From Aliidiomarina sedimenti (GTDB lineage Bacteria; Pseudomonadota; Gammaproteobacteria; Enterobacterales; Alteromonadaceae): a stretch of DNA of 64,000 bases. The stretch lies in the NCBI RefSeq assembly GCF_003986955.1, contig NZ_PIPN01000004.1, positions 62,001 to 126,000 on the forward strand. Direction: 5' to 3'. The position numbers and the translations under genes were made by a program. Position 1 is the stretch's first letter, and every line of letters starts with the position of its first letter. Under the pieces are notes generated by a model. That model saw only the letters and a list, made by a program, of their open reading frames with translations. It was not told where the DNA came from and made no database searches. Below, piece after piece: positions 1-8,564 of this stretch.

Positions 1-920
1 GCCTGCGCAAGGCACTGGCACGGTCAAAAAACGTCGTTTCAGTCCGCCTGATCCGCTCGGTAGGGGTCGATCGTACCGCCGATTTCATGCAACAGTTTGG
101 GTTTGAAGCCGCGGACATTCCGCGTAACGAATCGCTATCCTTAGGTTCTGCGTCATTTACCCCACTTGAATTAACGCGTGGCTTTGCGGTGTTTGCCAAC
201 GGCGGCTATCTGGTGGAACCGCATTTCGTGGCGCGTATTGAAGACGTCAACGGCGACGTGCTGGAAGTGGCTAATCCGGTCCAGACCTGTGCCGACTGTG
301 TGCTGCAGGACCTCTATGAAAACTGGTGGGAACATGAACTGCCGCAGGCGCCGCGAGTGCTGTCCGAGCAAACCGCCTTCCTGGTGAGTGATGCGCTAAC
401 CTCAGCGGTGTGGGGCGGTGGTAGCTGGCCCAATCAAACTGGCTGGAATGGCACCGCATGGCGGGCACAGACGCTGCGTAACCGCAATATTTCCGGTAAA
501 ACCGGTACCACCAATGACGTCAATGATGCCTGGTTCGTGGGTTATGGCAGTGGCTTAGTGGTTAGTACCTGGGTCGGTTTCGATAATCTCGAGTATTCGC
601 TAGGGCGGGCATCGCTGAACCCTAACCTTGGCCGTGACCGGCAGCCAATCGTTGGGTCTGAGGCGGGTGCGACCACCGCATTACCAGGCTGGATCGACTT
701 TATGCAGGTAGCGATGGAAGATTTCGCTTTCGACCCCTTTGATTTGCCAACTGATATTGTCTCGGTGCGGATTGACGATAAGACAGGTAAGCTGAGCAAT
801 CAGTCTGATTACACCAGCTTGTTTGAATATTTCATTTCTGGCACTGAGCCGACTGAGTTCGTGGATATAGAGGGCAACTCGCCGCGTTTGTTTGAGGATG
901 ACGACGACGAGTTGTTTTGA
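1..920 (+). CDS. mrcA: Penicillin-binding protein 1A, C-terminal part (5' end outside window)
   Basis: Bifunctional class A PBP that polymerises and crosslinks peptidoglycan at the periplasmic face of the inner membrane. Only the last 305 codons are present; the frame is open from base 3 at the window edge, so the start is missing. Visible transpeptidase motifs are SKN (24-32, the SxN motif) and KTGTTND (KTG at 498-506). The SKN surroundings resemble E. coli MrcA. The catalytic SxxK serine and the glycosyltransferase domain must lie upstream. The C-terminus is acidic, ending in a run of Asp/Glu. The gene converges on metL with only 17 bp between the stops. Confidence 0.93.
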   Translation, partial: LRKALARSKNVVSVRLIRSVGVDRTADFMQQFGFEAADIPRNESLSLGSASFTPLELTRGFAVFANGGYLVEPHFVARIEDVNGDVLEVANPVQTCADCVLQDLYENWWEHELPQAPRVLSEQTAFLVSDALTSAVWGGGSWPNQTGWNGTAWRAQTLRNRNISGKTGTTNDVNDAWFVGYGSGLVVSTWVGFDNLEYSLGRASLNPNLGRDRQPIVGSEAGATTALPGWIDFMQVAMEDFAFDPFDLPTDIVSVRIDDKTGKLSNQSDYTSLFEYFISGTEPTEFVDIEGNSPRLFEDDDDELF

Positions 921-924
921 AGCA

Positions 925-958
925 GCCGTCTTGTCGCTTAGGTTGCGGCAAGACGGGC
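925..958. terminator. Hairpin between convergent mrcA and metL
   Basis: Arms 926-937 (CCGTCTTGTCGC) and 945-956 pair over 12 positions with one G-T wobble around a 7-nt loop. The metL stop codon (938-940) lies in the loop. There is no T-tract on either side, so it may act with Rho or only as an mRNA end stabiliser. Seen directly; function inferred. Confidence 0.45.
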
Positions 959-3376
959 TAGTAGCTGGTGCAGATCGGACTGCACGCCGCCCGCTGTGAC
1001 ATGGCGCCCGGCCCCCGGGCCACTGATAACAAGGGGCATTTCCTGATACCAGTCACTGTGTATGACGAAAATGTTCTCACCCGGAATCAAATTGGCGAGC
1101 ATATCGCCTTCTGCGATGAACTCGATACCAACCCGGGCGTAGCTGCGCTCATTGTCCACCGAGAAACTGGCCATTAAACGGGGCACCTTGCCGTCCTTTT
1201 GCGCCTCATCCCATAGCTGCTGCATCGGTGCATCAAGCTCTTCGATACGCTCCCAAAACTCTTCAGGGCTGACATTCTGCAGCTGCCAGGGCAGCAAACT
1301 GTTTACTTCGACGTCCTGCCAGTCCAGTTGAGCGCCAATGTCACGGGCCACAATCAATAATTTACGCACGATATCGTGGCAGGATAAGTCTTCGCGCGGA
1401 TCCGGTTCGGTTAAGCCGGTGGTTTTTGCTTCCTGCACCAGCTCGCTGAACTTAACCTTGCCGTCGAACTTCTCGAACAGCCAGCTCATGGTGCCGGAGA
1501 ATATACCGGCGATACTGCGAATGTGGTCACCGGAGCGGATCAGGTCATTGAGCGCATAATTGAGCGGCAACCCGGCACCCACCGTGGTGTTGTACAGCCA
1601 TTCGCGTTTGTATTCGTGCTGAATGGTGCGGATTTCCCGGTACAAAGCCTCTTCTGCAGCACCGGCGCGTTTGTTGGCGCCGATGATGTGCATGCCGTTG
1701 GCGAAGAAACTTGGATACATCCGGGCCACTTCACGGGCGTCGGTAAGGTCCATTACCACCAGCTCATCGTAGGGCGCATTCGGCAGTTCGCGAAGCAGCT
1801 CCGTTAATACGTAGGGGCGCGCCAGACGTTCGAAATTGTCCTGCCAGTCCTGCAAATCAACGCCGCTGTAGTCAAGCCAGAGACGGGTTGAGTTGGCGAT
1901 GCCCATAATTCGTACATCAACGTTTTCATTCAGGCGGTCGCGTTGTTGGCGGAACATATCCAGCCACTGACTGCCGATATTGCCGCGACCCAGCACGAGC
2001 ACGCCAATGCTCTTACGGAAGTTGAACAGCAGGCTATGGAGTCGGTTTAACAGCCGTTGATCAAGCTTCTGGCCGAGCAGCGCAATTGCGGAGTTCTTAT
2101 TGTCGGCGACCAGAAATTTACGTAGCTGCTGCTCTTCGACTTCCCGTTTGAGGACCCTGAACTGTTCGCTTTCAGCAATACGCGCGCCGACCAGTGCCAC
2201 CATGCTGTAGCCCGATACTTCGCGCACGTAATGCTCAGCATCCTGCTCTGTCAGCCACTGCTGAACGTACTCAAGGTGGTTTTGATGAAACGCATAGAAC
2301 TTCTCAGCGGACTCGGCTTCGGTCCAGCTTACCAGCGGGGTCAGGTTGAGCGATTCGAAGTTCTTAATCACATCCTGTCTGGCCACCGGGATGCTGTATA
2401 AAACCACTTCACTGAGCGAGGTCAGCACTTTGGCTTTGGCCTCGGTAAAGTCGTACTGGCCAATCCGGGTCTGCTGATTCTCGACCTTCAGACTCGAACG
2501 GACATTGATAATCATACGTTCGCGATTAACTGGCTGAAAGGTTCTTGGATGCAGTACCGGGCTGCCTAAGCGCGCCAGCTCCTCTGCTTCGGACCAGTCC
2601 AGCGACGGCAAGCTCACCACCCGCTCCACTTTACGCGGATCGGCAGAATACACGCCGGCGACATCTTTCCAGATCGTAACCTGACGCACGTCGATCAGGC
2701 TGCCAATCAAGGTGGCTGAATAATCGCTGCCATTGCGACCCAGCAGCAGCGTGCGTCCGCTGCCGGATTCGGCACAGATGAAACCAGTCACAATAAACCG
2801 GGTGCCCGCATGAGGGGCAATGCGTTTGAGCAGCGCCTGTCGGCTACTCGCTACATCAATAACCGGCTCAGCGGCATCTGTGGCCGCGAGAAATGTGCGG
2901 CTGTCGATGTAATCGGCGCGGGTGCCCTGCTTTTGCAATAACGCTGCGAGCAAGCGCGCGGACCAGAGTTCACCGTAGGCACAGAGCTCGGCAGTCGGAA
3001 TACTTTCCTCACCCACCAGCCACCGTTGCAGGCGTTGAAAATCGGTGTCGGACAGGTTGAATACATCATCCTGGCTGCGCCCTGACAGCAGTTCTTCAAT
3101 TAACCCTTGCTGATAACTTTTTAGCGCCTGCAACAGGGTCGCCGCATAGTCTGGTTGATGCTGTCTGGCGTCGATTAATGCGAGGATGCGGTTGGTGGTA
3201 TCTCCGGCGGCGGATACCACCACCAGATCATTGGCCCCGGCGTATTCAGTGACGATACGAGCCACGCGACGATAACAATATGCATCAGCCAGGCTACTGC
3301 CACCAAACTTATGTACCTGAACCTGGTCGGCAATGGCTGCTACACGTTCATCGGTTACCGCTGGGCTTTTGCTCAT
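938..3376 (-). CDS. metL: Bifunctional aspartate kinase II / homoserine dehydrogenase II
   Basis: Catalyses the first and third steps of the aspartate-to-methionine/threonine route: phosphorylation of aspartate and NAD(P)H-dependent reduction of aspartate semialdehyde. 812 residues, against about 810 for E. coli MetL. The N-terminal kinase carries HKFGGSSLAD near residue 22 and the RNGSDYSAT and WKDVAGVYSADPR blocks. The C-terminal dehydrogenase has the GRGNIGSQW dinucleotide loop and the later GANKRAG and TTVGAGLP segments. MetL rather than ThrA is preferred because it diverges from metJ and has tandem met boxes in its promoter. The usual partner metB is not next to it. Start ATG 3374-3376. 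Confidence 0.95.
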   Translation of the reverse strand: MSKSPAVTDERVAAIADQVQVHKFGGSSLADAYCYRRVARIVTEYAGANDLVVVSAAGDTTNRILALIDARQHQPDYAATLLQALKSYQQGLIEELLSGRSQDDVFNLSDTDFQRLQRWLVGEESIPTAELCAYGELWSARLLAALLQKQGTRADYIDSRTFLAATDAAEPVIDVASSRQALLKRIAPHAGTRFIVTGFICAESGSGRTLLLGRNGSDYSATLIGSLIDVRQVTIWKDVAGVYSADPRKVERVVSLPSLDWSEAEELARLGSPVLHPRTFQPVNRERMIINVRSSLKVENQQTRIGQYDFTEAKAKVLTSLSEVVLYSIPVARQDVIKNFESLNLTPLVSWTEAESAEKFYAFHQNHLEYVQQWLTEQDAEHYVREVSGYSMVALVGARIAESEQFRVLKREVEEQQLRKFLVADNKNSAIALLGQKLDQRLLNRLHSLLFNFRKSIGVLVLGRGNIGSQWLDMFRQQRDRLNENVDVRIMGIANSTRLWLDYSGVDLQDWQDNFERLARPYVLTELLRELPNAPYDELVVMDLTDAREVARMYPSFFANGMHIIGANKRAGAAEEALYREIRTIQHEYKREWLYNTTVGAGLPLNYALNDLIRSGDHIRSIAGIFSGTMSWLFEKFDGKVKFSELVQEAKTTGLTEPDPREDLSCHDIVRKLLIVARDIGAQLDWQDVEVNSLLPWQLQNVSPEEFWERIEELDAPMQQLWDEAQKDGKVPRLMASFSVDNERSYARVGIEFIAEGDMLANLIPGENIFVIHSDWYQEMPLVISGPGAGRHVTAGGVQSDLHQLLARLAAT

Positions 3377-3442
3377 CTACTGCACTCACATATTACAAAT
3401 CGAAAGGGATAATAGTAGGCGAAAGGATACCCAAAGCTAAAG

Positions 3443-3477
3443 TTAAATAGAAGTTTAGATGGCCAGAAGCGTCAAAA
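3443..3477 (-). promoter_or_regulatory. Candidate metL promoter
   Basis: On the minus strand a TTGACG -35 element (3472-3477) is followed after 17-18 bp by a weak -10 (TTCTAT or TCTATT, around 3448-3454). The met boxes fill the spacer, which would make MetJ binding block RNA polymerase. The -10 is poor, so the exact start is uncertain. Confidence 0.45.
3449..3472. promoter_or_regulatory. Tandem met boxes (MetJ operator)
   Basis: Three adjacent 8-bp units in exact phase, AGAAGTTT, AGATGGCC and AGAAGCGT, match the met-box consensus AGACGTCT at 6, 5 and 5 of 8 positions. A fourth, weak unit may precede them at 3441-3448. They lie between metL and metJ and inside a plausible metL promoter. MetJ dimers bind such tandem 8-mers cooperatively with S-adenosylmethionine as corepressor. 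Confidence 0.75.
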
Positions 3478-3526
3478 AAAGCGATAATTGCGTTGTCATA
3501 AGCTTATAACAAAAGAGGTTAAGTCC

Positions 3527-3856
3527 ATGCAATGGAATGGTGAGTACATATATCCTTACGCTGAGCACGGTAAAAAAAGCGAGCAGGTGAAGAAAGTCAC
3601 GGTTTCCATTCCCACCCGGGTACTTAAAGTTCTTACCGATGAACGCACCCGTCGTCAGGTCAACAATCTGCGCCACGCCACCAACAGTGAACTGCTTTGT
3701 GAAGCCTTTTTGCATGCCTTCACTGGCCAGCCGTTGCCGGAAGATGACGACCTGCGCAAAGACAACCCGCATAAAATACCTGCCGACGTGCGCAAAATTC
3801 TGGCTGAGCGTGGTATCGAGATTGGCCCGGATGATCTATACGGTGATGACGAGTAG
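3527..3856 (+). CDS. metJ: Methionine regulon repressor MetJ
   Basis: Ribbon-helix-helix repressor that uses S-adenosylmethionine as corepressor and binds tandem met boxes to silence methionine biosynthesis genes. 109 residues from ATG 3527, close to the 105 of E. coli. The start fits the E. coli N-terminus ([20 protein letters not shown]) and an AGAGG Shine-Dalgarno lies about 8 nt upstream; the longer open frame from 3488 would add 13 non-conserved residues. The DNA-binding beta strand (KKVTVSIP) and the [20 protein letters not shown] block are nearly identical to E. coli. The acidic C-terminal tail is longer than usual. It diverges from metL and is followed by gloA after 48 bp. Confidence 0.97.
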   Translation: MQWNGEYIYPYAEHGKKSEQVKKVTVSIPTRVLKVLTDERTRRQVNNLRHATNSELLCEAFLHAFTGQPLPEDDDLRKDNPHKIPADVRKILAERGIEIGPDDLYGDDE

Positions 3857-3904
3857 TATACTGATCCCATAGTGACTACGACGATACCGAAAAAGGAGAC
3901 TGCG

Positions 3905-4477
3905 ATGAGTCGGCATTTTGAAACTGCACCAGGCCTATGTGAAGCGCGTGACAGTGAAACCAACGACTACGTGTTTAACCAGACCATGCTTAGGATTAAA
4001 GATCCCGAACGTACCCTGGACTTTTACAGCCGGGTCCTCGGCATGACGCTGGTGAAGAAGCTGCCGTTTCCTGAAATGAAGTTTACCCTGTATTTTCTCG
4101 CCGCCATTCCACAGGATGAGCTGAGCAACTGGTCATCGGATGATGCGACGCGGCTGGAACAAACCTTCGGCCGTCCGGCAATGCTTGAGCTGACCTACAA
4201 CTGGGGCGATAAAGAGAACGACGAGGTGGCCTACCATAATGGCAATAGTGAGCCGAAAGGCTTTGGTCATATTGGTTTCGCAGTACCGGATTTAAGCCAG
4301 GCCTGTGCCCGCTTTGACGCACTCGGGGTGACATATGTAAAACGCCCGGAAGATGGCAAAATGAATAACCTTGCCTTTATTCAGGACCCGGATGGTTACT
4401 GGATAGAAATATTCGCTCCGCATGGTATGCAGGACGGGTTAGATGATCACCTTGGCAGGGACGAAGGCGAAGCCTAG
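3905..4477 (+). CDS. gloA: Lactoylglutathione lyase (glyoxalase I)
   Basis: Isomerises the methylglyoxal-glutathione hemithioacetal to S-lactoylglutathione, a cytosolic detoxification step. 190 residues from ATG 3905, which has an AAGGAG site at the right distance; the longer reading from 3872 adds 11 residues without support. It resembles the longer zinc-type enzymes (human, yeast, Pseudomonas GloA2) rather than the ~135-residue nickel type. The four metal ligands expected from the human enzyme are visible in NQTMLR (Gln26), LELTYN (Glu), GHIGFAVPD (His) and YWIEIF (Glu). It probably shares transcripts with metJ. Confidence 0.92.
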   Translation: MSRHFETAPGLCEARDSETNDYVFNQTMLRIKDPERTLDFYSRVLGMTLVKKLPFPEMKFTLYFLAAIPQDELSNWSSDDATRLEQTFGRPAMLELTYNWGDKENDEVAYHNGNSEPKGFGHIGFAVPDLSQACARFDALGVTYVKRPEDGKMNNLAFIQDPDGYWIEIFAPHGMQDGLDDHLGRDEGEA

Positions 4478-4496
4478 GGCATGCACCGCATGCCCT
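4476..4496. terminator. Hairpin between gloA and malic enzyme gene
   Basis: A perfect 9-bp stem, AGGGCATGC paired with GCATGCCCT around an ACC loop, begins inside the gloA stop codon and lies 12 bp from the stop of the convergent malic enzyme gene. There is no T-tract. Probably marks the ends of both transcripts. Confidence 0.5.
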
Positions 4497-4508
4497 GGCG
4501 TGCGGTGA

Positions 4509-5753
4509 CTAACGTTGCATGTAGTTCGCAGGTAAATCGATGCGGGCGACACCCGAGGCCACGGCCGCTTCGGCGACCGCTTTTGCAACCCGGGCGCAAA
4601 GCCGCGGATCAATTGGCTTCGGAATGATGTATTCCGGGCCAAATTCGAGCTTCTCCGCGCCTGCCGCTTTAACCACTTCCGCAGACACCGGCTCTTTCGC
4701 TAACTGACGAATTGCTTCGACCGCGGCCAGCTTCATCTCATCATTAATAGCACTCGCTCTTACATCCAGCGCGCCGCGGAACATAAATGGGAAGCACAGC
4801 ACGTTGTTGACCTGGTTCGGATAATCCGAACGGCCAGTTGCCATGATCACATCACTGCGGGTTGCCAGTGCCAGCTCCGGACGGATTTCCGGGTCCGGAT
4901 TCGAGCAGGCAAAGACCACTGGGTTTTCAGCCATTAAGCGCAAATCCTCAGCACCAAACAGGTCTGGCCCCGAAACCCCGACGAAAATATCAGCGCCTTC
5001 AATGACTTCCTGCAGAGTACGCTTGTCAGTGTTATTGGCGAACAATTGTTTGTATTGGTTAAGATCGTCGCGACGAGTATGAATCACGCCTTTCGAGTCG
5101 AGCATGTAGATATTTTCACGCTGCGCGCCGCATTTTATCAGTAGCTCCATGCAGGCAATAGCCGCAGCGCCGGCGCCCATACAGACAATTTTCGCGTGTT
5201 CGAGCGACTTGTTGCGGATCTCCAGTGCGTTGAGCAAACCAGCCGCGGTGACAATGGCGGTGCCGTGTTGGTCGTCATGGAACACCGGAATATCACAGCG
5301 TTCAATGAGCGCCTGCTCTATTTCAAAGCACTCCGGCGCTTTAATGTCTTCCAGGTTGATGCCACCAAAGGTATCGGCGATATTGGCCACGGTGTTGATA
5401 AAGTCCTGGGTGGTTCGGTGCTTGACTTCGATGTCGATCGAATCAAGTCCGGCAAAACGTTTGAATAACAATGCTTTACCTTCCATCACTGGCTTGGACG
5501 CCAGCGGGCCTAAATTCCCCAGGCCGAGAATCGCGGTTCCATTGCTAATCACCGCTACCATGTTGCCTTTGGCGGTGTAGCGATAGACATCATCTGGGTT
5601 CTCGGCAATGGCCCGCACCGGTTCGGCGACCCCGGGGCTGTAGGCCAGGGCTAGATCCTTACTGGTTTCAGCGGGTTTCGTCAGTTCAATGCTAATTTTT
5701 CCGGGAACGGGTTTGGCGTGGTAGTCGAGAGCTTGTTGACGAAAATCGGTCAT
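4509..5753 (-). CDS. Malic enzyme, short form without phosphotransacetylase domain
   Basis: Oxidative decarboxylation of malate to pyruvate with NAD(P) reduction. 414 residues, covering only the N-terminal malic domain and NAD-binding domain of MaeB-type enzymes; the phosphotransacetylase-like C-terminal half of E. coli MaeB (759 residues) is absent. Visible blocks are AYSPGVAEP near residue 37, the DIEVKHRT and DDQHGTAIV active-site regions, and a GAGAAAIA nucleotide loop. NADP versus NAD preference cannot be read from the sequence. The leader holds a small CCCAAC/GTTGGG hairpin (5786-5802). It lies downstream of rpmE on the same strand but is separated from it by a strong terminator. Confidence 0.9.
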   Translation of the reverse strand: MTDFRQQALDYHAKPVPGKISIELTKPAETSKDLALAYSPGVAEPVRAIAENPDDVYRYTAKGNMVAVISNGTAILGLGNLGPLASKPVMEGKALLFKRFAGLDSIDIEVKHRTTQDFINTVANIADTFGGINLEDIKAPECFEIEQALIERCDIPVFHDDQHGTAIVTAAGLLNALEIRNKSLEHAKIVCMGAGAAAIACMELLIKCGAQRENIYMLDSKGVIHTRRDDLNQYKQLFANNTDKRTLQEVIEGADIFVGVSGPDLFGAEDLRLMAENPVVFACSNPDPEIRPELALATRSDVIMATGRSDYPNQVNNVLCFPFMFRGALDVRASAINDEMKLAAVEAIRQLAKEPVSAEVVKAAGAEKLEFGPEYIIPKPIDPRLCARVAKAVAEAAVASGVARIDLPANYMQR

Positions 5754-5885
5754 GGAATGCGCCTGCTGTGGTTAAGAATTCAAAGCCCAACAAGAGGTTG
5801 GGAGCTAAGTCTATATGGCCTAGTGTAGTCCTTTTGTCTGCCATAACAAATCTTACCTGCATGCCGAGGGGCGTAAAACAGACAC

Positions 5886-5916
5886 AAAAAAAGGTTGCCC
5901 GGAGGCAACCTTTTTT
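5886..5916. terminator. Bidirectional rho-independent terminator after rpmE
   Basis: GGTTGCC (5893-5899) pairs with GGCAACC (5904-5910) around a CGGA loop, flanked by seven A and six T. On the minus strand this ends rpmE with a T7 tract, and the hairpin reads equally well in the other direction. It separates rpmE from the malic enzyme gene. Confidence 0.92.
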
Positions 5917-5931
5917 CGCTGAAACTCTGGC

Positions 5932-6144
5932 TTACTTAGACTTAAGTGCACCAAAACGTTTCTTGAAGCGGTCGACGCGTCCACCAGTATCCAGAACTTT
6001 CTGCTTACCAGTGTAGAACGGGTGACATTCTGAACATACGTCTACGTGCAAATCTTCGCAACGAGTAGAGCGGGTTTCGAATGCATGGCCACAAGAGCAA
6101 GTTACCTTGATGGCTTCGTACTTTGGATGAATACCTTGTTGCAT
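5932..6144 (-). CDS. rpmE: 50S ribosomal protein L31 (zinc-binding form)
   Basis: Large-subunit ribosomal protein of the inter-subunit bridge. 70 residues, the same as E. coli L31. The metal-binding cysteines of the C+ form are all present: CSC near residue 16 and CSEC near residue 37, followed by HPFYTGKQK and [12 protein letters not shown] zinc-independent paralogue, if there is one, lies outside the window. It has its own terminator and diverges from the glycosyltransferase gene across 182 bp. Confidence 0.98.
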   Translation of the reverse strand: MQQGIHPKYEAIKVTCSCGHAFETRSTRCEDLHVDVCSECHPFYTGKQKVLDTGGRVDRFKKRFGALKSK

Positions 6145-6326
6145 GGGATTACCTCATATAATGGGCCGCATCGCCATCCGTGCTTTCCACGAACACCATG
6201 CGCAACTAGCTTGGTTAAAAGAGCGGCGGATTTTACCCTGAGCGGGGCCAATGATCAAGCTTTCCAAAGCGGCCGCTAACGTCTAGCCTATACGCCATTG
6301 ATGTAGCGAAGGAAACTAATCAGTTA

Positions 6327-8564
6327 ATGAACAAAAAAACACCTTTGAGAGTCGTTTATTACGTGGTTTGGAGTCTCATTATACTGATGAGTGCGTTTTG
6401 GCTCTATCTCAACCTGATTGACAATGAGGTTCGCTTCGCCCAGGCAGAAGCCATTAGCACCATAGAACACGACACTGCCGACACGGACAGCATCGAATTT
6501 GTTGTGGTAGGCGATGTTAAAAGCTCGGTACGGACCTTTGCAGAGGAAATTCTGCCGCAGATTAATTCCAGTTCTGCTCAGTTTGTGGTCTCGGCGGGCA
6601 ATGCCGTGGCAGGCGGCAGCGAGGAAAGTTACCGCCAGGCCTACGAAGTGTTTCAAGAGCTGCGCTTGCCATATGTACTCAGTTTCGGTGAAAACGAAGC
6701 CACCGCGTTTGGCAGTATGCGTTACTACGACAAGCTCGGCCCACACTTTTTCTCACTGCAGGCGGGCCTGAGCCAGCTCATATTTCTTGATCTGACCGGC
6801 ACCACTGGCATGCAGTGGCAGTTACGCTGGCTGGATCAATTACTGAGCCAGAGTGACAGTCGTTTCCATATCGTTTTTACTGGTTTGCCGGTACATCGGG
6901 TGGTTGAGAAAGGCGATGACGATCATGCGGAGCATTACGCTGAACATAGTATTGATGCACAGTCGTTGTCCGCGTTACGCCAGTTGTTCCGTGAGCATCA
7001 GGTCGATGCGGTATTTTCGGCAAACTTGCCGCTGTATCGCGACTTTACCGATGAGGGGGTGCGCTACGTCACCACTGGTGGAGCGGGTGGCCTGATCCTC
7101 GATCAGGAAGACAGCTATCATCACTATGTTCGTGTCCGCTCAGGCCCGCAAGGGCTTGATATCGAGCCGGTTGAAGTCAATGTGGTCGAAGCCAGCTGGC
7201 AACGCTCACTGGGCAGTGCCTGGTCGGCGCTGTTAACCTTTCTGTATGTCAGTTATATCCGCTTTCTGCTCATTTTAGCGCTGCTGATAGCAATCGGTGT
7301 GAAGCTGTATCAGCTGATCTTCGTTGAGCGCAATTACTATCCTGATTTCACCCTCGACACCTCGCCCTATCTGAATCAGAGCAAACGGGTGCTAATGCTG
7401 ACCAATAATTATTTTCCCTTTGTATCGGGGGTCACTGTCTCTATTCAGCGTCTGGTCAACGGCCTGCGCAAGCAAGGGCATGCAATTTCAGTTATGGCAC
7501 CGCAGTATGCGCAAAAAAGCAGCCATGACCATGAAGTAACCCGGGTCCGTACCCTGTTTGCTTTCGGCAAGAATGCCGATTTTCGTTATGCGAATATTTT
7601 ATCCCGCTCGGCACGGACGGCGGCGCGGCGGTTTAAACCGGATCTTATTCATGTTCATCACCCGTTCGGACTCGGCAGGCTGGGCCTGTGGATAGGTAAA
7701 CGGCTGAAAGTACCGGTCATTTACACCTACCATACGCGGCTCGAAATGTACGCCCATTACGTCCCGCTGCCGAGCCGGTTGTTCCGCAATCTGATCTCGC
7801 ACCAACTGGTGAAGCACTTTTGTAATCGTTGCGATGGGGTCGTGGTACCAACCTGGTCGGTTGAAGAGTATCTGCGCATGATCGGCGTGAAGACGCGGAT
7901 TATGGTGCAGCCGACTGGTATCGACAGCAAGGCCTGCGAGAGTCTGGCGGACGACAAAGTAAATGCATTACGGACCCGCTACCAGCTGCCGACGGATGCC
8001 AGGGTGCTGGTTAGTGTGTCGCGCCTGGGCGCTGAGAAGAACCTTGAATTTTTATTGCTCGCCTTTGCTGAGCTGGTTAAACAATACGACGAGCCTGTTT
8101 ATTTATTGCTGGTAGGCAGCGGCCCTCAGCAAGCTGAACTGGAAGCGCTGGCGGCGGAATATGCGATCGATAGCCATGTGATCTTTTGTGGTGCGGTGCC
8201 ACCGGAGGAAGTGGCGCTGCATTATCGCCTGGCGGATTTATTTGTCTTCGCCTCGAAATCTGAAACTCAGGGCATGGTTATTCTCGAAGCAATGAGCTGT
8301 GCCCTGCCGGTGGTGGCTGTGCGTGCGAGCGGCATTGACGATGTCGTCATCAATGGTAAAACGGGCTACAAAGTGCCGGAACGAGTCGATCGCTGGGTCG
8401 GCGCAGCGACCACGCTGCTCACCGACGCTGAACATTACAGCGCCTGTGCTGCTGCCGCGCGCGACTATGCCGCTGGGTACGATATCCGTATTTTCGCCGA
8501 GAACATCAATCAGTTTTATGCTGAGGTGATGGCGGCGCGCGCCGCTGACGAACATAAAAATTAA
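6327..8564 (+). CDS. Membrane-anchored pseudo-phosphoesterase / GT4 glycosyltransferase fusion
   Basis: 745 residues. A TM segment (about 9-29) is followed by a ~270-residue region with the layout of a calcineurin-like metallophosphoesterase, a second hydrophobic stretch (about 300-333), and a complete GT4 glycosyltransferase from about residue 350. The phosphoesterase motifs are eroded: VVGDVKS, SAGNAVAG, FGENEA and SANLPLYRDF stand where GDxH, GDxx, GNHE and GHxHxYxR would be expected, so catalysis is unlikely. The GT4 half has the GVTVSIQRLV donor-side entry, HHPFGLG and the ETQGMVILEAM E-x7-E motif, and resembles diacylglycerol glucosyltransferases. Predicted topology puts the pseudo-enzyme in the periplasm and the transferase in the cytosol. 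The acceptor is unknown. Its 3' end overlaps the next gene tail-to-tail by 59 bp. Confidence 0.8.
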   Translation: MNKKTPLRVVYYVVWSLIILMSAFWLYLNLIDNEVRFAQAEAISTIEHDTADTDSIEFVVVGDVKSSVRTFAEEILPQINSSSAQFVVSAGNAVAGGSEESYRQAYEVFQELRLPYVLSFGENEATAFGSMRYYDKLGPHFFSLQAGLSQLIFLDLTGTTGMQWQLRWLDQLLSQSDSRFHIVFTGLPVHRVVEKGDDDHAEHYAEHSIDAQSLSALRQLFREHQVDAVFSANLPLYRDFTDEGVRYVTTGGAGGLILDQEDSYHHYVRVRSGPQGLDIEPVEVNVVEASWQRSLGSAWSALLTFLYVSYIRFLLILALLIAIGVKLYQLIFVERNYYPDFTLDTSPYLNQSKRVLMLTNNYFPFVSGVTVSIQRLVNGLRKQGHAISVMAPQYAQKSSHDHEVTRVRTLFAFGKNADFRYANILSRSARTAARRFKPDLIHVHHPFGLGRLGLWIGKRLKVPVIYTYHTRLEMYAHYVPLPSRLFRNLISHQLVKHFCNRCDGVVVPTWSVEEYLRMIGVKTRIMVQPTGIDSKACESLADDKVNALRTRYQLPTDARVLVSVSRLGAEKNLEFLLLAFAELVKQYDEPVYLLLVGSGPQQAELEALAAEYAIDSHVIFCGAVPPEEVALHYRLADLFVFASKSETQGMVILEAMSCALPVVAVRASGIDDVVINGKTGYKVPERVDRWVGAATTLLTDAEHYSACAAAARDYAAGYDIRIFAENINQFYAEVMAARAADEHKN

